Shown piece after piece: positions 52,870 to 60,905 of a stretch of DNA of 64,000 bases (within the stretch, counting starts at the first letter, position 1; the number at the start of each line of letters is the position of its first letter). Made by a program: the position numbers and the translations under genes. The notes under the pieces are model-generated. The model had not been told where the DNA came from, ran no database searches, and saw nothing but the letters and a program-made list of their open reading frames with translations. Source of the DNA: RGIG6178 sp045118975 (lineage in GTDB: Bacteria; Bacillota_I; Bacilli_A; RFN20; DUOF01); the NCBI GenBank assembly GCA_045118975.1, contig JBGVCT010000016.1, positions 62,001-126,000 on the forward strand. The letters run 5' to 3'.

Positions 52870-54118
52870 GAAACTATTTAAAATATTTAGTATGTGTTTT
52901 ATCCTTTTTGTCATATCTATTTTTGTTAATTCTTCAAGAGTTGAGGCATATGTTGGGTGTAATTATAAAATAGAAAATACTGAATTTTATGATTGTGGTA
53001 ACTATGTTTATACATATCCTGCAGATTATAGTAAAAGTAGTATGATATATGCTATGCCAGGTAATAATGTTGTATATGCAGGGGAAAGAGAGGGATATCA
53101 TCTTTTCTATGTTAATGATTTTAGATATTACAATAGAACTTATGATGATAGATCTTTAAAAAATAATAATATATGGACTAGTGTTTCTTCGATTTATGGA
53201 GTGGTTTTTTCAGGAGAGTTTAAAGATTCTATCTTATTGGATGAAACTCATGAGGGTGTATATAATGGAGGATATGCTATCGGTGGAGGTAAATATGAGG
53301 TTATTCAGTATCATCAAAATGGTGAAGAGTACTCTAAATTACTTATCTATAACATTAGTGATAGTATTTCTAATATTTATAACACCAATGTCAAATCATT
53401 TGATTATGATGGAACTATAATTGAACCAAATGTTAATACTGATGTTGTTGAACTTAATGATAAATTAATTGTTAATTTAAATACTAGTTTTGGTATTAAA
53501 GACTTTTATTTGAAAGTTGATGGAGTTGAGGTTGAAAGTTATAGAATAATAAATAATTCTGCGATTTTTGATGCAGGGTTTAATAAATATTTGAATAAGG
53601 GAAATGTTAATACAATAGAGGTGTATGCTAAAAATTATTTAGGAACTGTTGTTAATGAAACATATTTTATTAATGCTCTTAGCACAAATGTTTCTATTAA
53701 TTTTTCAAGTATATCTAGTGATGTAATTAGTTCTAGTAGAAGAATAGTAATTAGTGCTAATGCGGGTATTGGAGGAGAACTAGATAGAGACTATTGTTGG
53801 TATTATTGGTCTACTAATCCAAATGATTCTCTTGAGTATGAAGATTTTTTAGTTAACTATGCAAAAAGTGAATATAAGGGTAGTTATAGTGAAGACAAGG
53901 GTGTAATTCTTAGAAATACTTCAGGAACTTATTATTTATATGCATTAGCTAAAGATGAGGATTCTTACATAGTTTCTAGAAGTGAGGGTTATACTTTGGA
54001 TGATAATGGATTTAGCTTTGAACTAACTATTAATGATTGGATTTTTATTGTTTCTTTATTGATTTTAGTAGTAGTTCCTATCTTAATATATTTATCTACA
54101 AGAAGAAGACTATATTAA
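52859..54118 (+). CDS. surface-exposed protein with signal peptide and C-terminal membrane anchor
   Basis: 419 residues. An N-terminal signal peptide (about residues 8-30) leads to a beta-rich ectodomain rich in Asn, Tyr and Ser (with Ig-like strands such as FYLKVDGVEVESY). A final hydrophobic helix and RRRLY tail anchor it in the membrane. Cys residues in VGCNYKIEN and FYDCGN may form a disulfide. The ATG at 52859 follows GGTGGGTGAAT. It is coupled to the membrane protein upstream. Confidence 0.75.
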   Translation: MLYKKLFKIFSMCFILFVISIFVNSSRVEAYVGCNYKIENTEFYDCGNYVYTYPADYSKSSMIYAMPGNNVVYAGEREGYHLFYVNDFRYYNRTYDDRSLKNNNIWTSVSSIYGVVFSGEFKDSILLDETHEGVYNGGYAIGGGKYEVIQYHQNGEEYSKLLIYNISDSISNIYNTNVKSFDYDGTIIEPNVNTDVVELNDKLIVNLNTSFGIKDFYLKVDGVEVESYRIINNSAIFDAGFNKYLNKGNVNTIEVYAKNYLGTVVNETYFINALSTNVSINFSSISSDVISSSRRIVISANAGIGGELDRDYCWYYWSTNPNDSLEYEDFLVNYAKSEYKGSYSEDKGVILRNTSGTYYLYALAKDEDSYIVSRSEGYTLDDNGFSFELTINDWIFIVSLLILVVVPILIYLSTRRRLY

Positions 54119-54144
54119 GCTGTTTTATGTTAAAATAAAAGGGT

Positions 54145-54221
54145 GCTCCTATAGCTCAACTGGATAGAGTACTTGGCTTCGAACCAGGGGGTTGTGAGTT
54201 CGATTCTTACTGGGAGCGCCA
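54145..54221 (+). tRNA. tRNA-Arg (anticodon TCG)
   Basis: Acceptor GCTCCTA / TGGGAGC pairs over 7 bp, the D-arm and T-arm (GTTCGATTC) are present, and the anticodon stem CTTGG / CCAGG closes the loop CTTCGAA. The CCA end is encoded (54219-54221). Confidence 0.95.
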
Positions 54222-54230
54222 AATAAAATA

Positions 54231-54256
54231 AAAAGCTCATTTAGGGCTTTTTTTAC
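54231..54256 (+). terminator. intrinsic terminator after tRNA-Arg
   Basis: AAAGCTC / GGGCTTT stem (one G-U) and seven T. Confidence 0.8.
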
Positions 54257-54401
54257 TTTTTGCGTTTTATTATCATAAGAAGGTTATCAAAATTAGAACT
54301 ATTAAAAGATAAAAAATTTATTTTTTATTGGTGAAAATGTTATTAAAAATTTGACTATCAAAATAGATAAATTTATAATCAAATTAAGGATGGTGAGTTT
54401 T

Positions 54402-55028
54402 ATGAAAGACATGAGTAGACTTTATGAAAAAGAATTGCAAGAGAAGCAAAAGGAAGTTATTGCTTTAATTAAGGGTCTTGCAAAAAAAGATGAGATGATG
54501 TTAAAGAATTTAGTTGCCCCAATTTATATGGTGGAAGGAAGTGCGTTTGTCGATCAAACTCAACAAGCCTCATGGAATGCACTGGTTAAAAAATATACTA
54601 AGGTTAACAAAAATTATGGTGGTTTAATTGATGAATCTTTACGTGTTATGAGAACTATTGAATTAAAGGGAATAGATCATGCGATTAGAGAGTTAGTTGA
54701 TTTAGAGAGTGACGTTAGTAAGGTTGTAGCAGTAGTTAATAAGTATTCTAAGCATGGAAGTGAGTTTACTTCTACACTAGTTAGAAATAACCCTAAGATT
54801 GTAGAAATATATCCTCCAATTGCTAGGGTTGCAAAAAAAGAACCAGTTAAGGTATCAAGTGATAGAGATGAATATAATGATAAGGGATTAACTGAGTCAA
54901 TTGAGTATATGTCAAATCTAATTGAAAACTTAAATGTTGATGAGAGAATTAAGGAAGCTATAGCACTTGAAAGAGATGAACTAAAAGGCATTCAAGAAAA
55001 AAGACTTGGTAAGTCTAAAACTAAATAA
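54402..55028 (+). CDS. uncharacterised helical protein
   Basis: 208 residues, soluble, charged and helical, not recognised. The best start is ATG 54402, after AAGGATGGTGA; an upstream ATG at 54390 is in the ribosome region. It precedes acpP by 12 bp, so it may belong to the same transcript as acpP and yqeY. The gap 54257-54401 holds nothing else recognised. Confidence 0.6.
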   Translation: MKDMSRLYEKELQEKQKEVIALIKGLAKKDEMMLKNLVAPIYMVEGSAFVDQTQQASWNALVKKYTKVNKNYGGLIDESLRVMRTIELKGIDHAIRELVDLESDVSKVVAVVNKYSKHGSEFTSTLVRNNPKIVEIYPPIARVAKKEPVKVSSDRDEYNDKGLTESIEYMSNLIENLNVDERIKEAIALERDELKGIQEKRLGKSKTK

Positions 55029-55040
55029 GGAGAAATAAGA

Positions 55041-55268
55041 ATGAACTGTTTTGAAGAATTTAAGAAAATTATTGCAAGCAAAGTAAAAGATGCTAGTGCA
55101 ATTACAATGGAGTCTAATTTAAAAGATTTAGGATTAGATTCACTTGACTTACTTGAAATTGTAAGTGAGGGAGAAGAATTGCTAAATGTAGAATTCCAAG
55201 ATGAAGAATTATTGTCTTTTAAGACAATTGGTGATGTAGTTAGTTGCGCTGAAGGGAAATTAAAGTAA
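55041..55268 (+). CDS. acpP: acyl carrier protein
   Basis: 75 residues with the DSLD phosphopantetheine-attachment motif (Ser34) inside LKDLGLDSLDLLEIV. It carries acyl groups in fatty acid or phospholipid synthesis. AAGGAG precedes the ATG. YqeY follows 1 bp later. Confidence 0.93.
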   Translation: MNCFEEFKKIIASKVKDASAITMESNLKDLGLDSLDLLEIVSEGEELLNVEFQDEELLSFKTIGDVVSCAEGKLK

Positions 55269-55269
55269 T

Positions 55270-55695
55270 ATGTTATACGATGAGATTAAAAAATTAAATC
55301 TTATCGCTATGAAAGAAAAGAATACAATTGCTAGAGCAATATATTCTGTTATTATTTCACGTGTTGATTTGATTAAAGTTAACAAAAGAGAAAAGAATGA
55401 AGAATTAAATGAGGCAGATTGTGTTGGTGTTATTCAAAAGGTTATTAAAGAATTAGAAGATGAAAAAGAAAATTATTCTAAGGTTAATAATCTTGAAAGA
55501 GTGGAATCTACTCTAAAACAAATGGAGTACGCTAAAGCTTTACTTCCTAAAGGATTAAGTGAAGAAGAGATTGTAGAAATTGTAAATTCTTTAGAAGATA
55601 AATCAATGCCTAATATTATGAAATATTTCAAAACTAACTATGCAGGCAAATGTGATATGTCTATAGTTAGTAAAATTGCAAAATCTTATAATTAA
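55270..55695 (+). CDS. GatB/YqeY domain protein
   Basis: 141 residues, helical, with the YqeY pattern (IKKLNLIAMKEKNTIARAIYSVI, IKELEDEKENY, LPKGLSEEEI). YqeY resembles the GatB tail that binds tRNA in transamidation; the function of the stand-alone protein is unclear. It starts 1 bp after acpP. Confidence 0.88.
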   Translation: MLYDEIKKLNLIAMKEKNTIARAIYSVIISRVDLIKVNKREKNEELNEADCVGVIQKVIKELEDEKENYSKVNNLERVESTLKQMEYAKALLPKGLSEEEIVEIVNSLEDKSMPNIMKYFKTNYAGKCDMSIVSKIAKSYN

Positions 55696-55743
55696 AATTA
55701 ATAGACATTTGAAAACAAGCATGTTATAATACTGCTTGTCTCT

Positions 55744-55817
55744 AGGGGTATAGTTCAAAGGTAGAATAACGGTCTCCAAAACCGCTGATGTGGGTTCGAT
55801 TCCTACTACCCCTGCCA
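55744..55817 (+). tRNA. tRNA-Trp (anticodon CCA)
   Basis: Acceptor AGGGGTA / TACCCCT pairs fully, the anticodon loop is CTCCAAA inside ACGGT / ACCGC, and the T-arm has GGTTCGATTCC. The CCA end is encoded (55815-55817). Confidence 0.96.
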
Positions 55818-55830
55818 TTTATGAGAAAAT

Positions 55831-55852
55831 AAGCCCATCAGGGCTTTTTTTA
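55831..55852 (+). terminator. intrinsic terminator after tRNA-Trp
   Basis: AAGCCC-ATCA-GGGCTT followed by T-run. Confidence 0.85.
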
Positions 55853-55953
55853 TTTATTAATACTTAAAACATTATTAAATAGTGTAGTTGGTGATATACT
55901 GGAGTTAGTGATTTATATTTTATAAATCAAATATTTTGTTTATAGCATAAGAT

Positions 55954-56061
55954 ATGATAATGAGGATAAAGGGTGATGTATTATCAAGTGATATGATTAT
56001 AGATAATGATTGGAAAAATACAAAGTATTGGAAGCCTGGATGGAAATATATAATTGAATAG
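55954..56061 (+). CDS. possible small ORF (35 residues)
   Basis: An ATG frame of 35 residues with an unusual Trp-rich C-terminus (WKNTKYWKPGWKYII) ends 13 bp before the SDR start. There is no strong ribosome site. It could be a microprotein, a leader peptide or a remnant. Confidence 0.25.
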   Translation: MIMRIKGDVLSSDMIIDNDWKNTKYWKPGWKYIIE

Positions 56062-56074
56062 GGAGGAAATATGG

Positions 56075-56884
56075 ATGAAAACAGTAGTAATTACAGGTAG
56101 TGCAAGAGGGCTTGGATATGAGCTTGCTAAAAGATTTAGAGAGAATAATTATAATGTGGTGTTAAGTGACATTAATAAGGAAAATCTAGAGAAGTCAGAA
56201 AAAGAATTGATAGAAACTATTAATAGTGATGCTAGGGTTATTAGTGTTTATGCAGATGTTACTAGCGAAGCTGACTTAGAATACTTAATGGCTAAAGCAC
56301 TAGAAACATTTGAATCTGTAGATGTTTGGATTAATAATGCAGGAGTTAATCAACCTAATTTACCTATTTGGGAGGTAGATAGCAAAGTTATCAATAGACT
56401 TGTAGATATTGACTTAAAGAGTGCTATTATTGGTAGTAAAATTGCTATGAAACAAATGATAAAACAAGGTTATGGACAAATATATGGTGTTGAGGGTTAT
56501 GGTAGTAATGATGCGATGATGCTTGGCTTAAGTGTCTATGGCACTAGTAAAAGAGGTTTAACTTATTTCTTTAGGGCTTTAGCAAAAGAGGTAGAAGAAA
56601 AAGAATTAAACATTAAAGTAGGTTTACTATCTCCAGGTATTATGATTACTGACTTTATTACTCATTCAATGGGTGATGATAAGTTTGAACTTCCTGAAAA
56701 AACTAAGAAAGTATACAATATATTAGGTGATTATCCAGATGTTATTTCAAAATTTTTGGTAGATAAGATAGTTAAAAATGAAAAAAATGGTGTAAGATTT
56801 AATTGGTTAACCAATGCTAAAGCAAGTTATAGATTTATGACTTGTGCATTTAACAAAAGAGATTTCTTTAAAAAGGAGGACTAA
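56075..56884 (+). CDS. short-chain dehydrogenase/reductase
   Basis: 269 residues, classical SDR. TGSARGLGYELA binds NAD(P), WINNAG follows, and the catalytic YGTSK contains Tyr and Lys; the catalytic Ser position falls in VEGYGS. The substrate is unknown. GGGAGG precedes the ATG at 56075. The superoxide reductase gene follows after 4 bp. Confidence 0.9.
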   Translation: MKTVVITGSARGLGYELAKRFRENNYNVVLSDINKENLEKSEKELIETINSDARVISVYADVTSEADLEYLMAKALETFESVDVWINNAGVNQPNLPIWEVDSKVINRLVDIDLKSAIIGSKIAMKQMIKQGYGQIYGVEGYGSNDAMMLGLSVYGTSKRGLTYFFRALAKEVEEKELNIKVGLLSPGIMITDFITHSMGDDKFELPEKTKKVYNILGDYPDVISKFLVDKIVKNEKNGVRFNWLTNAKASYRFMTCAFNKRDFFKKED

Positions 56885-56888
56885 GAGA

Positions 56889-57260
56889 ATGAAAATTGTA
56901 AGATGTGCACATTGTGGTAATATAGCATTTTTATTAAAGGATAGTGGGGTTCCTATGATTTGTTGTGGTGAAATCATGAAAGAACTTAATCCATTAACTA
57001 GAGATGGTGCAGTTGAAAAGCACGTTCCTGTATATGAAGTAAAGGATAATGTTGTTAATGTTGTGGTAGGAAGTGTTGTTCATCCAATGGAAGAAAAACA
57101 TTTCATTGAATGGATTATTGTAGAAACTAATTTACATACTCATATTAAAAAATTAAATCCAGGAGAAGAACCAAAAGCTAGTTTTGCACTTGCAAATGAA
57201 GAGACAGTTGTAAGCGTATATGAATATTGTAATTTACATGGATTTTGGAAAAGTGAATAG
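56889..57260 (+). CDS. desulfoferrodoxin-type superoxide reductase
   Basis: 123 residues. The N-terminal desulforedoxin-like rubredoxin site (RCAHCGN, MICCGE) is followed by the active-site domain with EKHVPVYE, VVHPMEEKHFIEWI and EYCNLHG, supplying the His4-Cys iron. It reduces superoxide to peroxide without forming oxygen, which suits an anaerobe. The start is 56889 after AAAGGAGG. Confidence 0.92.
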   Translation: MKIVRCAHCGNIAFLLKDSGVPMICCGEIMKELNPLTRDGAVEKHVPVYEVKDNVVNVVVGSVVHPMEEKHFIEWIIVETNLHTHIKKLNPGEEPKASFALANEETVVSVYEYCNLHGFWKSE

Positions 57261-57280
57261 AGGCTAGTCCTCTATTTTTT
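57256..57280 (+). terminator. intrinsic terminator
   Basis: AATAGAGG / CCTCTATT stem and T-run; it starts within the SOR stop codon region. Confidence 0.82.
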
Positions 57281-57335
57281 TATTGAAACACCCATTTAGT
57301 TAAATTATAATTTAAGTGTAAGTGGGTGAAGCAAT

Positions 57336-57569
57336 ATGGAAGATGAGATTATTAAGTATCAAAAGAAACTAAAAAAATGGATCATGAAAGATAATTGGGA
57401 TGATATTGCAGAGAGATTGTCTGATTCGTTTATGAGTATCATTACGATTGTTATGAATGCCAAAAGTGAGAAAGATGTTTCTCCATTAGTATATAGAAAT
57501 ATTGAATATACCTTAGAAAAAATAGAGTCAATTAATAAGTCTTTAAAAAAAGGAACTAGAAGGAGATAA
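57336..57569 (+). CDS. uncharacterised small protein
   Basis: 77 residues, basic and helical (KKLKKWIMKDNWDDI), not recognised. It is 2 bp upstream of the next gene and 604 bp upstream of the helicase, all on the plus strand. Confidence 0.6.
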   Translation: MEDEIIKYQKKLKKWIMKDNWDDIAERLSDSFMSIITIVMNAKSEKDVSPLVYRNIEYTLEKIESINKSLKKGTRRR

Positions 57570-57571
57570 TA

Positions 57572-58090
57572 ATGTTTAATATAGAGGAAATGATTAAGCA
57601 TGAATTTGCTTTGCTTAAAGAAAATAGTGAGAAAGATAATGATAAATCATTAAATTATAAAGCAAGGGTTAAAGTGTATAAGTATTTAAGATTTTGTGTG
57701 GAACATAAAACAAGAGAAATGTCTTATAAAGAATATAGTGATTATATGAGACTTGAATCTAGTATCTTGTTTACGGATTTAACTTACAGAGCGAGAAGAT
57801 CACTAAGGAATGGTTATGATCATTTATATAATGAGTTTCAACCTTTATTTAAAACTTTAACTAATGAAGAGATTAAAGATATATGTAATAAGTGTTTGGC
57901 TTTTTCAAAAGATATAACAAAGTTTGAAGATTTAGAATGCTATTTAAAATATGAACCAGTTAAAACATATGCCAGATTTATTGCTAATAGATACAAGCCA
58001 ATACTTGATCAATATAAAAAAGAAGATTTAGCTTCTTATTGTGATGAAATTTTAGATAAGTCTAGAAAAACTATTAAAGGTAGGGTATAA
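57572..58090 (+). CDS. uncharacterised helical protein
   Basis: 172 residues, charged and helical, with Cys residues in RFCVEHKTRE and ICNKCLAF (CxxC). Not recognised. It ends in a terminator, so it is a transcript separate from the helicase. Confidence 0.6.
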   Translation: MFNIEEMIKHEFALLKENSEKDNDKSLNYKARVKVYKYLRFCVEHKTREMSYKEYSDYMRLESSILFTDLTYRARRSLRNGYDHLYNEFQPLFKTLTNEEIKDICNKCLAFSKDITKFEDLECYLKYEPVKTYARFIANRYKPILDQYKKEDLASYCDEILDKSRKTIKGRV

Positions 58091-58104
58091 ACCCTACTTT
58101 TTTT
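58080..58104 (+). terminator. intrinsic terminator
   Basis: GTAGGGT-ATAA-ACCCTAC and seven T. Confidence 0.87.
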
Positions 58105-58172
58105 ATTAATAATTAGGGCTTATTCTTTTAAGAGGGTAATTTTATCATTAAAATTAAAATGTGGTGATTTAT

Positions 58173-60797
58173 ATGAAGGATTTTAGTAAAACTAAATTTA
58201 AATGGACATTTAGAACATATCAACAAAGGGTGTTGGATAATAGTAAGAAATATTTAGATAATAAGAAAATACATGTAGTGGCTGCTCCAGGTAGTGGTAA
58301 AACCATTTTGGGACTTGAATTAATTTCTAGACTTAATTCGCCATGTATTATTTTATCACCTACTGTTACTATAAGAGATCAATGGCAAGATAGATTCCAA
58401 GAGGCTTTTTTAAATGAAGGAGAAGATATAAAGGATTATTTTTCTAATGATCTAAATAATATTCAACTTATGAATACTATTACTTATCAAGCTCTCCATA
58501 GTGCTATTAATAATGTTAGTATTGCTGATGAGGATGAAGAGTTAGATTATAGTCATTTAGATTTATTTAAAATTGTAAAAGAGAAGAAGATTACAACCAT
58601 TTGCTTAGATGAAGCGCACCATCTTCAAAATGAATGGCAAAAAGCTTTAGAAAAGTTTATTAAGGGATTAGAGGGTAAGGTTAATATTGTGGCTCTTACT
58701 GCTACTCCTCCATATGATGCAAGTGAGGAAGAATGGAATAGATATATTGGTATTTGTGGTGAGATTGATGAAGAAATATTTGTTCCAGAACTTGTTAAAC
58801 AAAATACATTGTGCCCTCATCAAGACTATGTTTATTTTAACTATCCTAGTAAAGAAGAAATTGATGATTTTAAAGAATATAGAAGTAAAGCTTATATGGC
58901 TTTAGATGAACTTGTCTCTACTACAACTTTTGCTAAACTATATAGACAAGTTAATAGTAGAAACAATTTTAATTATGGAAAAATTTATAAAGATACAAAG
59001 GGTTATACAGCCTTACTATCTTTATTTGAATATGCAAAACTAAGTGTAGATAAAAAGATAGTCAAAAATATGTGTGGGGATAAGGAACTTGAAGAACTTA
59101 GTTTAGCAAATGCAGAGGGTGCAATTAGATTTATATTAAATACTGATGAGTTAGATGAATTAGAAAAGGAAGAAATATTAAATATCTTTAAAAAATATTC
59201 TCTTGTTAATAGAGGAAAGGTAAGTTTGGATTTAAATGAAAAGTTAAGAAAGAAACTTGTTTCCTCAGTTGGTAAGTTAGAGAGTATTGAAAAAATTGTT
59301 GTTAGTGAATTTGAGGCATTGGGCAATAAACTTAGAATGCTTATACTTACCGATTTTATAAAAAAGGAATCTATTGGTGATATAGGTACAGATTGTAAGT
59401 TTGCAAATATTAGTATTGTTACTATATTTGAAAAGATTAGAAGAGCTAATACAGGTGTTAAACTAGCAGCATTATCTGGTGGACTAGTTATTCTTCCTGT
59501 GAATATGCAACCAATATTAGAAAAGGATTTTGGATTAACTAAAAAGGATATTAGTTTTAAGCAAATTAATGACACAGAATATGCTCAATGTGATATCAAG
59601 GGTACTAATAGAGACAAAGTTACTTTGATTACAGAATTATTCAAAAGAGGGGATATTGAAGTATTAGTTGGTACTAAGTCTTTACTTGGTGAAGGTTGGG
59701 ATTCTCCTTGTATTAACTCGCTTATTTTAGCTAGTTTTGTTGGTAGTTTTATGTTATCAAATCAAATGAGAGGTAGAGCTATAAGAATATTTAAAGATGA
59801 TCCAAATAAAGTAAGTAATATTTGGCATTTAGTTACCCTTGAACCTAGTTATATTTTAGATAATGATAAAAACATTAATAATGAAAATAGTATTGTTTCT
59901 TATGATTATAATACTCTTTCTAGAAGGTTTAATTGTTTTGTTGGGCCAAACTATGAAAAAGGTGTAATTGAGAGTGGTATGCCTAGAATGACTTGTATCA
60001 AAGGCCCATATAACAAAGAGGGCGTTGATGCAATAAATGCTGAAATGATTAGGATGTCATTAAATAGGAAAGAGTTAAAGAATATTTGGACTAGAGCATT
60101 GGGTGGAGATGGTAAATTGTGTCTTATCAATGTTGTTTCAAAACAAAAAAGATTACCAATTGTTATGCCACTTGTTTCTCTTGCTAAGGCTTTGGGATAT
60201 AACTTAGCATATATAATTCCTTTGTTAATTTTATATTTGGCTACAAATAATCTTATTTTAACTCTAATTATAGGAGTTATTTGTTTTTGCTCGTTATTTA
60301 AAAAGACAATGGGACATTTATTTTTATTCTTTAATCATATAACAAGCAAACGCTCAATTAAGGGAATGTCCTTTATTATACTTAACTCACTAAAGAGCAT
60401 TCAAAAGGTTGATTATAAGGGTAAATTAAAAATTGTCGAAAGTGATGATAAGAAGGCATTTGAAATTGGTCTTGATCATGCTTCTTTTGAAGATGAAAGA
60501 ACTTTCAATGAGGCTTTAAGAGAATTTTTCTCACTAGTTGAAGATCCTAGATATATCATCATCAGAAAAAATATTTTTAAGAAAAGAGACTTTAGGGTTA
60601 GCTTTGCTCTTCCAAATATTTTAGGGGACAAAAGAGAACATGTAATGATGGTTAATTATTTTTTGAAGAAAAATATGGGAGTAATGGATATTGTATATAC
60701 TAGAAGTGTATATGGTAAGATTAATATTTTGCATTATATTACTAATTCTTATGTTGTAAGAAGTGATAAGGTGGAAAGTAAACATAAAGTTATTTAA
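58173..60797 (+). CDS. SF2 DEAD/DEAH helicase with two predicted membrane helices
   Basis: 874 residues. Motif I is APGSGKT (about residues 38-44), motif II LDEAHH, motif III LTATPP, a later GEGWDSPCINSLI (motif V region) and QMRGRAIRI (motif VI). Between residues 270 and 440 lies an insertion. After the helicase core a hydrophobic hairpin of about 34 residues (about 677-710) should cross the membrane twice, followed by a 160-residue C-terminal domain. Membrane attachment is unusual for an SF2 helicase. Start ATG at 58173 after GTGGTGAT. Substrate unknown. Confidence 0.8.
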   Translation: MKDFSKTKFKWTFRTYQQRVLDNSKKYLDNKKIHVVAAPGSGKTILGLELISRLNSPCIILSPTVTIRDQWQDRFQEAFLNEGEDIKDYFSNDLNNIQLMNTITYQALHSAINNVSIADEDEELDYSHLDLFKIVKEKKITTICLDEAHHLQNEWQKALEKFIKGLEGKVNIVALTATPPYDASEEEWNRYIGICGEIDEEIFVPELVKQNTLCPHQDYVYFNYPSKEEIDDFKEYRSKAYMALDELVSTTTFAKLYRQVNSRNNFNYGKIYKDTKGYTALLSLFEYAKLSVDKKIVKNMCGDKELEELSLANAEGAIRFILNTDELDELEKEEILNIFKKYSLVNRGKVSLDLNEKLRKKLVSSVGKLESIEKIVVSEFEALGNKLRMLILTDFIKKESIGDIGTDCKFANISIVTIFEKIRRANTGVKLAALSGGLVILPVNMQPILEKDFGLTKKDISFKQINDTEYAQCDIKGTNRDKVTLITELFKRGDIEVLVGTKSLLGEGWDSPCINSLILASFVGSFMLSNQMRGRAIRIFKDDPNKVSNIWHLVTLEPSYILDNDKNINNENSIVSYDYNTLSRRFNCFVGPNYEKGVIESGMPRMTCIKGPYNKEGVDAINAEMIRMSLNRKELKNIWTRALGGDGKLCLINVVSKQKRLPIVMPLVSLAKALGYNLAYIIPLLILYLATNNLILTLIIGVICFCSLFKKTMGHLFLFFNHITSKRSIKGMSFIILNSLKSIQKVDYKGKLKIVESDDKKAFEIGLDHASFEDERTFNEALREFFSLVEDPRYIIIRKNIFKKRDFRVSFALPNILGDKREHVMMVNYFLKKNMGVMDIVYTRSVYGKINILHYITNSYVVRSDKVESKHKVI

Positions 60798-60820
60798 AAA
60801 GTGCTTTTTGGCACTTTTTT
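60797..60820 (+). terminator. intrinsic terminator
   Basis: AAGTGC / GCACTT stem and T-run. Confidence 0.8.
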
Positions 60821-60845
60821 AAATGTCTACTGATATTCGACATTT
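60821..60845 (+). promoter_or_regulatory. inverted repeat upstream of the HTH-AAA-CYTH promoter (possible operator)
   Basis: AAATGTC and GACATTT form a 7-bp inverted repeat with an 11-bp spacer, ending 7 bp before the -35 box. It may be the site of the HTH domain encoded next. Confidence 0.4.
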
Positions 60846-60851
60846 ACTAAA

Positions 60852-60879
60852 TTGAAAATAAATTTATAGATGGTATAAT
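60852..60879 (+). promoter_or_regulatory. promoter of the HTH-AAA-CYTH gene
   Basis: TTGAAA (60852-60857), 16 bp, TGG-TATAAT (60874-60879). Confidence 0.6.
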
Positions 60880-60905
60880 TCTAGGTGTGGGGAGGTAATT
60901 GATAA

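Noticed and set aside
52853..53420. Second frame at 53181-53420 (79 residues) in the surface protein
   Set aside because: It lies fully inside the surface-protein gene in another frame and carries no recognised motif or start signal.
55603..55818. Minus-strand ORF MAGVVGIEPTSAVLE over tRNA-Trp
   Set aside because: It reads across the antisense strand of a tRNA gene; this sequence is a well-known type of spurious ORF.
59003..59575. 190-residue minus-strand ORF opposite the helicase
   Set aside because: It is antisense to a well-supported helicase in coding-frame shadow and its composition is Leu/Ser/Ile-rich without motifs.
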